NCBI GenBank assembly: GCA_024405235.1
Contig: JAKSPA010000002.1
Coordinates: 1 to 27,203, forward strand
DNA length: 27,203 nt
From: Lentisphaeria bacterium
GTDB lineage: Bacteria; Verrucomicrobiota; Lentisphaeria; Oligosphaerales; Oligosphaeraceae
Reading direction: 5' to 3'
The translations under genes were made by a program, and so were the position numbers. The notes below the pieces were generated by a model. It worked only from the letters and a program-made list of their open reading frames with translations. It ran no database searches and was not told where the DNA came from. Shown piece after piece: positions 8,872 to 16,981 of the stretch (position 1 is the stretch's first letter; every line of letters starts with the position of its first letter).

Positions 8872-10701
8872 ATGTCATTATTTGGTAGACATTCCAGTCT
8901 GGGCCTTGCCTGCAGCGATGCAAGCGCTACGTCGGTCCACCTTCAGCGGAGCTCCAGCCATGACGGCTGGACAATCCGCACCATGAGCCATATCTCATGG
9001 AAGGACGAGGGCGTCACCAATGTCTTGGAAGTCAATCAGGCACTTGGAGACTGGCTTCAGGAAAACCGCATCGAAAACGACCGCGAGACATTTTGCGTGA
9101 TCCGTCAATCGGACGTCAACACGGTCATATCGGATTTTCCTCCAGTCAATGACATGAACAAGCTTTCGAAAATGATCGACTATCAGACGCGACAGCTTGG
9201 CGGTCTCTCCGGCGTGTCTCTGGTCCACAGTTTTCAAGGCATTCCGCCGAATTTCGGCCAGGGGAATCCAATGCTCATTGCCGTTTCGCGAGAAGACGCG
9301 TTGAATGAAGCCGCCGATTTCTACCAGAACAACGGAATCAAGGTCGGTGCGCTCGTTCCGGAAGGACTGGCGCTCTTCAATGCCTTCGAGCTGCTGCATC
9401 CTGAAGCCGCAAAAGCGCCAGGCCTTCAGGCGATCATGCATTCGGGAGCGAAAAGCTGCACGATGCTCCTCTTGTGGAATGGCACGATCCAGAGCATAAA
9501 CGTGCTGGACGCATCCTATTCGCGTCCGAAGGATCTGCTTGACAAGCTACAAGTTTCCCTGCGGCACTGGAAGGAAATGCAGACAGGCGACGCACGTCTT
9601 GCAGCGCTTGACGGCATTTGGCTGAGCGGCGAGGGGCCAGACATGGAAGCCCTTCGCGTCACAATGGCGGAAACCATGACCGCAAAAACGGAAATACTAG
9701 GCGTGCCTGCAAGCAGATGTCCGCATGGATGCAACGCAGGACCGCTCTGCGAGGGATGCCATCCTGCAATGACCGTCGCCTTCGGACTGGCGGCGCAATC
9801 GCTCGGAATGTCGTTCTTCAAAATCACACTGCTGCCGGAATGCCTCGCTTGGCGTCAGATGCGCATCTCGCAATTCCCGTTCCTTGTGCTCTCCGCAGCC
9901 GTGATCGTCATATCGCTTTGCGTCGCATTCGCAAGCACAGCCATCAAGACGTACATCCAGACGCAGCAACTGAATGAACAGGAACAACTGCTGAACACAT
10001 GTCTCGGCGTGGCGCCAAAACTCTCGGAGGCATATAAGCAGATCACTCTTAGACAGCTGCAGATGCTTCCAATAGCCGAAGCAGGCCTCCGCACCCAGCG
10101 TTTTGTCAAAACGCTCAAGACATGGCAGGAATGCGCGCCTATTCCGCAAAAGGATTCATGGTGCTTCTATCTGGCCGACGAATTCTCATTCGCAGAAGAC
10201 AACGCCAAAAAACAGCATTCTCAGAATTCGGGATCCAGAAAAGATTCCACACGCGGCGATTCAGGCAAAATCGCTCCCAACGGACTCATGCCGCCATCAA
10301 GCACGACCACGCCAACCGCGCCTGCCAGCGTGCGTCCAGAAGACGCATTGCAGCCATCGCAGCTTCTGCCGCAGGCGACGCCTGTTTCGTCCATGCAACT
10401 TCATTCAAGAATGTACGCTGGCGGCATTCTTCTCGCCACACGTGACAAATACCAGGCGCTAAAGGATTTTCAACGCGAACTGAATCGCTCCGACTACTTT
10501 GTCAACGTAGATGACTACACGGATTACCTTTCCGAAGATTTCAGGAAGCGCGTTACAGATCCATGGGAAAAGTTCCTCAACGACAACAAGGACTTCGTGA
10601 ACAAGGACTACGCTCTCTTCCTGCTGCAGCTCCCATTCAAGGAGTCACCTGTTTCACTGCCTCAAAAAGAAGACAACATTTTCACGCCGCCGGCAGAATA
10701 A
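8872..10701 (+). CDS. GspL-like platform protein (PilM-PilN fusion)
   Basis: This 609-residue protein has three parts. Residues 1 to about 330 look like the actin-like cytoplasmic domain of PilM/GspL (opening SSLGLACSDASATSVHL, closing AMTVAFGLAAQSLG). One transmembrane helix lies at about 335-358. The remainder is periplasmic: a short coiled coil, a Ser/Thr/Pro-rich linker at about 450-510, and a C-terminal domain resembling PilN. In GspL systems the cytoplasmic half recruits the GspE motor and the rest assembles with GspM/PilO. Between the actin-like core and its last helix lies a cysteine cluster, C283, C287, C293 and C296 with H285 and H297, which I do not know from PilM or GspL and which could bind zinc. 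The gene starts 35 bp after the secretin. Similarity is by architecture and context rather than by strong motifs. Confidence 0.7.
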   Translation: MSLFGRHSSLGLACSDASATSVHLQRSSSHDGWTIRTMSHISWKDEGVTNVLEVNQALGDWLQENRIENDRETFCVIRQSDVNTVISDFPPVNDMNKLSKMIDYQTRQLGGLSGVSLVHSFQGIPPNFGQGNPMLIAVSREDALNEAADFYQNNGIKVGALVPEGLALFNAFELLHPEAAKAPGLQAIMHSGAKSCTMLLLWNGTIQSINVLDASYSRPKDLLDKLQVSLRHWKEMQTGDARLAALDGIWLSGEGPDMEALRVTMAETMTAKTEILGVPASRCPHGCNAGPLCEGCHPAMTVAFGLAAQSLGMSFFKITLLPECLAWRQMRISQFPFLVLSAAVIVISLCVAFASTAIKTYIQTQQLNEQEQLLNTCLGVAPKLSEAYKQITLRQLQMLPIAEAGLRTQRFVKTLKTWQECAPIPQKDSWCFYLADEFSFAEDNAKKQHSQNSGSRKDSTRGDSGKIAPNGLMPPSSTTTPTAPASVRPEDALQPSQLLPQATPVSSMQLHSRMYAGGILLATRDKYQALKDFQRELNRSDYFVNVDDYTDYLSEDFRKRVTDPWEKFLNDNKDFVNKDYALFLLQLPFKESPVSLPQKEDNIFTPPAE

Positions 10702-10735
10702 CGCATCCGTTCACTGTCGCGAAGACAGCACCACA

Positions 10736-11677
10736 ATGTTCCATCCCTCCGCAAAAGATTGGCCAACAAGGCATAAGATACTAGGATACATATTCCTAGG
10801 CTCTTTGACTATTCTTCTGCTGGGGTATATTTTGTACATTCGCCCGCAGCGCGAACTGCTAGCCGAAAAGCGAAAGGAAATCAAAGAGAAAACCGATGAA
10901 TTCAATGCGACGAATCTCCCGCTTGACGCAATGATTCTCGATGATTATCTCAAAATGACATCGTGGATGCTGAACGGCGACGAACAGGTGAACGCGAAAG
11001 GCCTTAACGCCACGTGCGAAACCACTCTCGCAGCAGCGACTGTCTCGCTGGACCGCAAAATCTCCCAGAGCTATTCCGACATGCTCGCATTCATCTACGG
11101 CGCAACGCGACTCGACTACAAAGAGCTCATGGAGCATATTGTTTCGGAGTTCAGCGATGAAAACACGCCCTTTGATTCGCAGCTCCTGATCGCAGAACAG
11201 GATGCGCAGCAGGAACAGCCTGTGTGGCAGATGATGGCCAAACTCTGGATTCTGCAGGATCTATTGCAGAAGGCAAAAGACAGCGGACTGAAACTGATCA
11301 CGGACGAAGAGGGCACGACGCAGCTTACCGCCCTGCCCGCCATCGGATACACACTTGAGGACTCAACAGAAGGCGAAGTCTATATCCTTGAATTTCCAGT
11401 CAACGCGTCTTTCAGAGGAACCATGACGCAATTCCTTGCTTTCGCGGCAAATCTCCAAACGGAAGAATGCTTCATGCCAATCAAGCGGCTTTCCATTCTG
11501 ACGACACCGCCGCAAGAACTCATAGCAGGCCAGAACAACGCCGTCGACGAATGCATTTTCAACCTGCAGTGTTCGGAATTCATGGTCCCCCATGGTCTGG
11601 ATGCTCTGCCCGAAACACCTAAAGACGATGCGTCTGCACAACCGCCACAAGGCGATAGAAAGAAGGAGGGCAAATGA
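10736..11677 (+). CDS. PilO/GspM-like bitopic protein (Amuc_1100-like)
   Basis: This 313-residue protein has a short cytoplasmic N-terminus, one transmembrane helix at about 17-37 (ILGYIFLGSLTILLLGYILY), a charged coiled coil at about 40-60 (RPQRELLAEKRKEIKEKTDE), and a long periplasmic region with no catalytic motif. This is the PilO/GspM layout: a dimeric ferredoxin-like periplasmic domain bridging the inner-membrane platform. Its length and position next to the secretin and a PilM-like gene match Akkermansia Amuc_1100 (317 aa as I recall). I see shared architecture, not convincing sequence identity. The last 25 residues are polar and probably disordered. It follows the GspL-like gene by 34 bp and its stop overlaps the next start (ATGA), so translational coupling is likely. 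Confidence 0.6.
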   Translation: MFHPSAKDWPTRHKILGYIFLGSLTILLLGYILYIRPQRELLAEKRKEIKEKTDEFNATNLPLDAMILDDYLKMTSWMLNGDEQVNAKGLNATCETTLAAATVSLDRKISQSYSDMLAFIYGATRLDYKELMEHIVSEFSDENTPFDSQLLIAEQDAQQEQPVWQMMAKLWILQDLLQKAKDSGLKLITDEEGTTQLTALPAIGYTLEDSTEGEVYILEFPVNASFRGTMTQFLAFAANLQTEECFMPIKRLSILTTPPQELIAGQNNAVDECIFNLQCSEFMVPHGLDALPETPKDDASAQPPQGDRKKEGK

Positions 11678-12270
11678 GCGGCTATCGTTCCTCATCCTAC
11701 TCTTTCGTGCCATGGGAATACAGAATTCTCATAGCGTTGCTGCTCGTTCTTGGCGGTTTCTATTTCACATGGGAAGTCATTCTGGAAGACGAACCGCCAC
11801 AGCAAAACACGATCATCAGCATAGACGAACCTCCGACGATGATTCCGTGGCGCGAAAATCCGCCGATTTTCCTGCAGAACGTCCAGACGGAAAGAACCGG
11901 CAACCCGTTCTTCACGCAATTTCCAGTCGAAGCGCCTGTCGCAGTCGTCACGCCTCCGGTTGAACAGCCAATAGAGACTACTGAAACGCTTCCGACGACA
12001 CCGCCTCCCCCACCGGAACACACACTAAAAGTAGCTTTCAAGGGCGTCAGAGTCTCCTTGACAGGAAAGACTTTCGCCATTCTTGACATCGACGATTCTG
12101 AAACTGGAAGGGATTCATCATACAAAAAAGAAGGCGACTCCTTCGCCAATACTTTCGCCGTTCAATCGATATCGGAAAAGATGCTCGTCATAAAAGGGCC
12201 TGACGACAATACAATAACGGAATTGCCATTCGGCGAAGAAAAGACTTTTACTCTAAAGGCAAATGAATGA
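11674..12270 (+). CDS. GspC/PilP-like inner-membrane linker protein
   Basis: This 198-residue protein has one N-terminal transmembrane helix at about 14-33 (YRILIALLLVLGGFYFTWEV). A proline-rich linker at about 85-115 contains a run of proline residues. A compact C-terminal beta-rich domain follows (VAFKGVRVSLTGKTFAILDI, then YKKEGDSF, IKGPDDNT and ELPFGEE). This matches the outline of the GspC homology region or PilP, which spans the periplasm and docks onto the secretin N0 domain. The repeated pattern of a function or storage statement, KEGDSF and a closing ELPFGEEKTF resembles GspC/PilP sheets, but identity is low. It overlaps the previous gene by 4 bp and has one of the few strong Shine-Dalgarno sequences here (AAGGAGG at about 11664), as expected for a coupled internal cistron. 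It overlaps the ATPase gene by 8 bp. Confidence 0.6.
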   Translation: MSGYRSSSYSFVPWEYRILIALLLVLGGFYFTWEVILEDEPPQQNTIISIDEPPTMIPWRENPPIFLQNVQTERTGNPFFTQFPVEAPVAVVTPPVEQPIETTETLPTTPPPPPEHTLKVAFKGVRVSLTGKTFAILDIDDSETGRDSSYKKEGDSFANTFAVQSISEKMLVIKGPDDNTITELPFGEEKTFTLKANE

Positions 12271-13954
12271 TCTGCTGGAACAACTTAAGGAAGAGGGACT
12301 TCTGACCTCCGAACAGGTACTTACCACCAGACGACGCATGCAGCGGACGGGACAGCTCCCTGAAGAGGCGCTGAAGACGCTTAACTACTGTTCCGAGCCG
12401 CAAATCTACAAGGCGCTATCGAAGACAACTGGCCTATCGCTGAACACCCTTGAGAGCATCACGCCACCTGCCGAAGTGCTGGAGAAATTCCCGCAGACAA
12501 TGGCCCAGCAGTTCCAATGCATGCCTCTTTCATTGGAGGACGGCCGCCTGACCGTCGCGTTCGCCCATCCGCCAGCGCAGTCCATTCTGGATCAGCTGAG
12601 GCTTCTTCTCGGCTTCCACTGCCAGCCAGTTCTTGCACCGCCCACGGCAATTGAAGAGAAGCAGCAGAAGACATACGGCATAGGTGCGGAAACGGTCAGA
12701 AAGATCCGCGTGCATCGCCCTGTCATAGAAAAACGGGAGGAAACGCCACAGACATCGTCAGAGGATGCAAAGGATGACTCCGTCAGCAGGCTCGTCGATG
12801 AAATCCTTTCGACGGCTGTCGAAGCGGGAGCGACAGATATTCATCTGGAACCATTTCCAGGCCAGTTCAGAATAAGATTCAGAATTGACGGTCTCCTGCA
12901 GGACATCCCAACGCCGCCTGGCATTGAAGCGCTCGGCGATGCGATTGTCTCGCGCATAAAAGTGCTGTCACGCATGGACATCGCGGAAAAACGGCTGCCT
13001 CATGACGGACGAATGAATTTCGTTCACAACGGCGACGTTCACGACATGCGTGTGTCCGTCATTCCGACGCGCCACGGCGAGACAATATGCCTTAGACTGC
13101 TGAATGCAGGAAATCTGCTAATGGACATGAGCCTGCTGGGCCTCTCGGAAATCCACCTCGACCAGCTCAGAAAGCAACTGAAACGCCCCAACGGACTTAT
13201 GCTTGTGACTGGTCCTACAGGCTGCGGAAAGACCACTACGCTTTACAGCATTCTTTCCCACCTAATGAAAAAGCATCCCGACTTGAAGATCATCACTGTA
13301 GAGGATCCTGTAGAGTACGAAATCGTCGGAATCACGCAGATTCAAATCCATTCTGAAATCGGTCTGACCTTCTCTTCAACTCTGCGCTCCATTCTCAGAC
13401 ACGATCCAGATGTCATTCTCATCGGCGAAATCCGCGACCGCGAGACGGCTGAAATGGCCATTCAAGCGGCCCTGACTGGCCATTTGGTTCTTTCGACGCT
13501 GCACACGAACGACGCAATCGGCGCCGTGAACCGCCTTATCAACATGGGCATCGAACCGGATCTGGTCGCCTCTGCACTCAGATGCGTCGTCGCGCAGCGA
13601 CTCGTCCGGCGTCTCTGTCCGCATTGCTCCATCGTCGACGACTCTCCGTCGAGCGAAGACATGAAAGCTCTAGCAGCTGCGGCGAAAGATCTCGGCATGC
13701 AGAAGACCGCCCCCAGAAAGGCGCTTCCAGGCGGTTGCATCTACTGCAAGAAGACAGGCTACCAGGGACGTTCTGGAATCTTCGAAATCTTCGAAGCAAC
13801 CGAACTGATGGAGGATCTTATATCTTCCAAATCCACCAATGCAACGCTCAGAACAGCTGCGCACAAGGAGGGCTGGAGGCCGTTCGCTCTGGATGCATAT
13901 AGGAAGATACTGCTTGGCGAGACCGATTTCGACGAATTTCACAGAACCTGCTGA
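12263..13954 (+). CDS. GspE/PilB-family assembly ATPase
   Basis: This 563-residue protein has an N-terminal MshEN/GspE-N region (about 1-150), then the secretion-ATPase core. The core contains ATDIHLEPF, the Walker A loop GPTGCGKTT at 317-325, the Asp box ITVEDPVEYE, the Walker B-like LIGEIRD with E389, and the His box LTGHLVLSTLHTNDA. The zinc-binding tetracysteine of GspE/PilB is intact: C452, C455, C492 and C495. This cytoplasmic hexamer powers pseudopilus or pilus extension. The zinc motif and full N-terminal region argue against the PilT retraction family. The start overlaps the end of the GspC/PilP-like gene by 8 bp. No partner GspF/PilC gene follows; the next gene is a UbiB-family kinase. 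Confidence 0.95.
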   Translation: MNDLLEQLKEEGLLTSEQVLTTRRRMQRTGQLPEEALKTLNYCSEPQIYKALSKTTGLSLNTLESITPPAEVLEKFPQTMAQQFQCMPLSLEDGRLTVAFAHPPAQSILDQLRLLLGFHCQPVLAPPTAIEEKQQKTYGIGAETVRKIRVHRPVIEKREETPQTSSEDAKDDSVSRLVDEILSTAVEAGATDIHLEPFPGQFRIRFRIDGLLQDIPTPPGIEALGDAIVSRIKVLSRMDIAEKRLPHDGRMNFVHNGDVHDMRVSVIPTRHGETICLRLLNAGNLLMDMSLLGLSEIHLDQLRKQLKRPNGLMLVTGPTGCGKTTTLYSILSHLMKKHPDLKIITVEDPVEYEIVGITQIQIHSEIGLTFSSTLRSILRHDPDVILIGEIRDRETAEMAIQAALTGHLVLSTLHTNDAIGAVNRLINMGIEPDLVASALRCVVAQRLVRRLCPHCSIVDDSPSSEDMKALAAAAKDLGMQKTAPRKALPGGCIYCKKTGYQGRSGIFEIFEATELMEDLISSKSTNATLRTAAHKEGWRPFALDAYRKILLGETDFDEFHRTC

Positions 13955-13968
13955 CCATATCATACAGA

Positions 13969-15594
13969 ATGAAACTGCTCTCCCCTATCATTTCCACATA
14001 CCAGACCTATGTCAACATGACAAGGATGCGGAAGATTCTGGGAGTTCTATTCAGGAATGGTCTCGGAATGTTTTTCGGACGCTTCAGGAATCTCGTGAAG
14101 CGCAGCGAACGCAATTCCGTTGAGAATCTGAATCTGACAATACCGCAGCGACTACGCAAGGCTCTGGAGGAATTAGGTCCTGTTTATGTGAAATTCGCAT
14201 CCGAACTCGCGAATCTGCAGAACAATGTCCAACCGTTTCCTTTCAGCCAAGTCAAGGAAACGATCGAACATGAATTAGATGCGCCGCTCGACGAACTATT
14301 TGCGGACTTCAGTGAAAAGCCATTTGCAGCCGCTTCACTGGCTCAGGGACATCGCGCGACACTTAAAGACGGCACGCAGGTTTTCGTGAAAATTCAGCGT
14401 CCGAACGCATGGAAGGATATCAAGGCTGACATGAGAATGCTCGTGTTTCTGGCCGATCATCTCCATGAAAGCTATCCGGAGCTCCGTTTCCTCATGCTGC
14501 CAAGAATCGCAAGACGTTTCCAGAAGTCCATACAGGAGGAAGTCGATTACAACAACGAAAAGGGAAACATCCACCGTTTCGCGGAACAGTTCAAGGACAA
14601 TCCAAACCTCCATGTTCCAAAAGTTTTCGAAGACTATTCCACCGCAAAAATCCTTACGATGGAATTCATCAGCGGAATCAAGGCAGACCATGTGGATGAA
14701 CTGCGCGCAGCAGGACTGGATCCCGTTAAACTTTCCGAAATCGGCGCCGATCTTTTCTTGAAACAATTCTTCACATACGGTTTCTTCCACGCTGATCCAC
14801 ATCCAGGCAACATCTTCATTCTGCCTGACGGCAAATTCTGCTACATCGACTTCGGACTCTGCGGCAGAATTTCAAAGGAGGAGCAAATGCTCTTCTGCAG
14901 ACTGATGATGAGCATTCTGGAGCGCGATGAACAACACGCGGCTCAAATCCTCCTGCGCCTCTGCGACTACGAAACAGAACCAGACATGGCGGAACTTGAA
15001 TGCACCGTCGGCGAATTCATCGACAGATACTTCTACGGCGAGCTCAGCAAACTGGACGTTCCTGAAGCCATTTCGCAGATTTTCATGGTCTGCAATCAGA
15101 TGCATATCGCGCTGAAGCCGCATATCTATATGATGCTAAAGGCATTGGGCACGCTTGATGGTCTTGGACGGAAATTGAATCCTGAATACAATCTCGAAAA
15201 ACAGCTCAGGCCTGCGATGATGAAGGTGGCAACAAGTCACTTCCGTCCTACAAAATCCATCTACAGGAGGATGGAGGATGTGATGGAGCTCTTCGACATC
15301 GTCTCCAGAACTCCAGGCGGATTGCGCGCCTTTGCGAACAAACTCATGACCGGACAGCTGTCCTTCAGACAGGAACTTCCTGACTTGAGGGAATTCATGA
15401 AAGTCTATTCCAGAACTCAGACGCAGCGGAACACTGTCCTGCTATCCGCCGCCGTGATGATCAACTCGACCCTGCTTCTCGCTTTCAAAATACCGCCTGT
15501 ATGGCACGGAACATCCATTCTCGGAGCAATCGGTCTCGCCGGCGGCATCTTCATGGCGGCATTCTGCCTGTTCGATCTGATGCGTAACAAATAA
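13969..15594 (+). CDS. UbiB/ABC1 (ADCK)-family atypical kinase, KxGQ segment shortened
   Basis: This 541-residue protein has the ABC1/UbiB kinase fold: AAAS at 120-123 replacing a glycine-rich loop, the ATP-site lysine K141 in VKIQRP, the EVDYNNE motif, HADPHPGN at 274-281 and DFG at 294-296. Two C-terminal hydrophobic helices (about 485-503 and 512-535) anchor it in the inner membrane as in UbiB. UbiB proteins support isoprenoid-lipid (quinone) metabolism as ATPases or kinases. The hallmark KxGQ motif is altered: the chain reads LGPVYVKFASELANLQNNV, so K75 is kept but GQ and the following residues are missing, about 15 residues fewer than in E. coli UbiB, in frame. The gene starts 14 bp after the ATPase gene and is probably in the same transcript. 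No quinone gene is in the window. Confidence 0.88.
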   Translation: MKLLSPIISTYQTYVNMTRMRKILGVLFRNGLGMFFGRFRNLVKRSERNSVENLNLTIPQRLRKALEELGPVYVKFASELANLQNNVQPFPFSQVKETIEHELDAPLDELFADFSEKPFAAASLAQGHRATLKDGTQVFVKIQRPNAWKDIKADMRMLVFLADHLHESYPELRFLMLPRIARRFQKSIQEEVDYNNEKGNIHRFAEQFKDNPNLHVPKVFEDYSTAKILTMEFISGIKADHVDELRAAGLDPVKLSEIGADLFLKQFFTYGFFHADPHPGNIFILPDGKFCYIDFGLCGRISKEEQMLFCRLMMSILERDEQHAAQILLRLCDYETEPDMAELECTVGEFIDRYFYGELSKLDVPEAISQIFMVCNQMHIALKPHIYMMLKALGTLDGLGRKLNPEYNLEKQLRPAMMKVATSHFRPTKSIYRRMEDVMELFDIVSRTPGGLRAFANKLMTGQLSFRQELPDLREFMKVYSRTQTQRNTVLLSAAVMINSTLLLAFKIPPVWHGTSILGAIGLAGGIFMAAFCLFDLMRNK

Positions 15595-15604
15595 TTATGC
15601 CTTC

Positions 15605-16957
15605 CTATCGCGTCAGATTCTTCACCCATTTGTATCTGTAGTGGTGCGCCAGCACCCACGGGATCTTGCCAACTTCGTCCAGACACGTGCAACCATATAC
15701 AAGCAGCACGTGCCAATGCAGGAAGAATGTTCCAAGCAACGCGCACGGAACAGCTATGAGCCACATGGCGACGATGACGCTGTATGTGTCGAAGAACGTG
15801 TCGCCACCCGCATAGAAGACGCCATTTATCGTGATCGTATTCACAGTGCGACCGATCATGTACACGGAGAGGATGACGAACATTCCGACAAGATAGCCGC
15901 TCGCCTGGTCTGTCAACTTCACGAACCTCAGCACCAGTGGAATGGATGCAAGCACGAGAACCGTGCACATGATTCCGATGATGAAGGAAAGAACCATCAG
16001 ACGATTGCCGTAAAGTTTCCCTTTTTCAAGTTTTCCAGCGCCTAATTCGTTGCCGACAAGAATTCCAGCGGCAGCGCAAAGACCGTTGCAGAAGCAGCAT
16101 AGAAGATCGCGCACGACAGCCGCCACGGAATTCGCCGCAGCCGAATCCGGACCGAGATGCCCCATGAGCGCCGTGTATGACGCAAAGCCCACGCCCCAGA
16201 GAAGCGATGTCGCCAGAATCGTCAGCATGTTCTTTCGGAAATCATGGTTCAACAACTTGTCGAAGCAGAATATCCTACTGATTCTGAAGCGGATGAATCC
16301 CTTCTTTCTTGCACAGGCAAGGCACCACGCCAACTCAAATACGCGAGCGATCACCGTCGCCAAAGCAGCACCGCGAACGCCCATTGCTGGAGCGCCGCAC
16401 AATCCGAAAATTAATACGGCGTTCAATATGATGTTGATCACAACGGCACTTCCGCTTATCCAAGCGGTTCTTGTAGCATGGTCGCTGACCTTCAGCATCG
16501 CAAGAATGGATTGCGAAAGTCCCGTCAGAAGATACGACCAGCCCGCCCAACGCAAATAGACAATTCCAATGTCCACCAACCGCGGATCGCTTGCAAACAA
16601 CCGCATGAGAGGCCGCGGCGCGCATACGCGTCGCGCAAAAAACAGCACGCATACGAAAGTCGTGTGCCGCACACTTATGCCGAGAATCTTCTCAAGCGTC
16701 TCCCTGTCGCCCTTCCCCCAATACTGTGCGCCAAGGATGCTGACAACGCAAACTGCCGCCCATACAAGCATGTTCTGTATGAACTGAATCTGCGTCGCCA
16801 GCGAAACCGCCGCCATCGAGTCCTGGTCCACACGGCCGAGCATGATTGCATCGGCCGCAGCGACAAGCGCAAGAAGCAGACTCTGCAACGAAATAGGCAG
16901 AGTCAGACTCCACATTCGCTTCAGGAACGCCTTGTCCTCAAATATGCCGTAGAGCAT
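15605..16957 (-). CDS. MATE-family multidrug/metabolite exporter
   Basis: This protein of about 450 residues has twelve predicted transmembrane helices and the MATE internal two-fold layout. Recognisable segments are LTLPISLQSLLLALVAAADA near the N-terminus, ISGSAVVINIILNAVLIFGL in the middle, and NSVAAVVRDLL with GNELGAGKLEKGK at the start of the second half, matching the family's N-x-G-x(n)-GK loop. MATE proteins export cationic or amphipathic compounds across the inner membrane using Na+ or H+ gradients. The substrate cannot be read from sequence. I chose the ATG at 16957; a TTG at 16969 would add four residues (MAAA). It lies 24 bp after trpS on the same strand, so co-transcription is likely. 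It converges on the UbiB-like gene with only 10 bp between the stop codons and no visible terminator. Confidence 0.9.
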   Translation of the reverse strand: MLYGIFEDKAFLKRMWSLTLPISLQSLLLALVAAADAIMLGRVDQDSMAAVSLATQIQFIQNMLVWAAVCVVSILGAQYWGKGDRETLEKILGISVRHTTFVCVLFFARRVCAPRPLMRLFASDPRLVDIGIVYLRWAGWSYLLTGLSQSILAMLKVSDHATRTAWISGSAVVINIILNAVLIFGLCGAPAMGVRGAALATVIARVFELAWCLACARKKGFIRFRISRIFCFDKLLNHDFRKNMLTILATSLLWGVGFASYTALMGHLGPDSAAANSVAAVVRDLLCCFCNGLCAAAGILVGNELGAGKLEKGKLYGNRLMVLSFIIGIMCTVLVLASIPLVLRFVKLTDQASGYLVGMFVILSVYMIGRTVNTITINGVFYAGGDTFFDTYSVIVAMWLIAVPCALLGTFFLHWHVLLVYGCTCLDEVGKIPWVLAHHYRYKWVKNLTR

Positions 16958-16981
16958 GGCGGCAGCCAACCGAACAATCGA

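Noticed and set aside
12263..13954. PilT-type retraction ATPase
   Set aside because: The full N-terminal domain and the four zinc-binding cysteines are features of GspE/PilB extension ATPases, and PilT lacks them.
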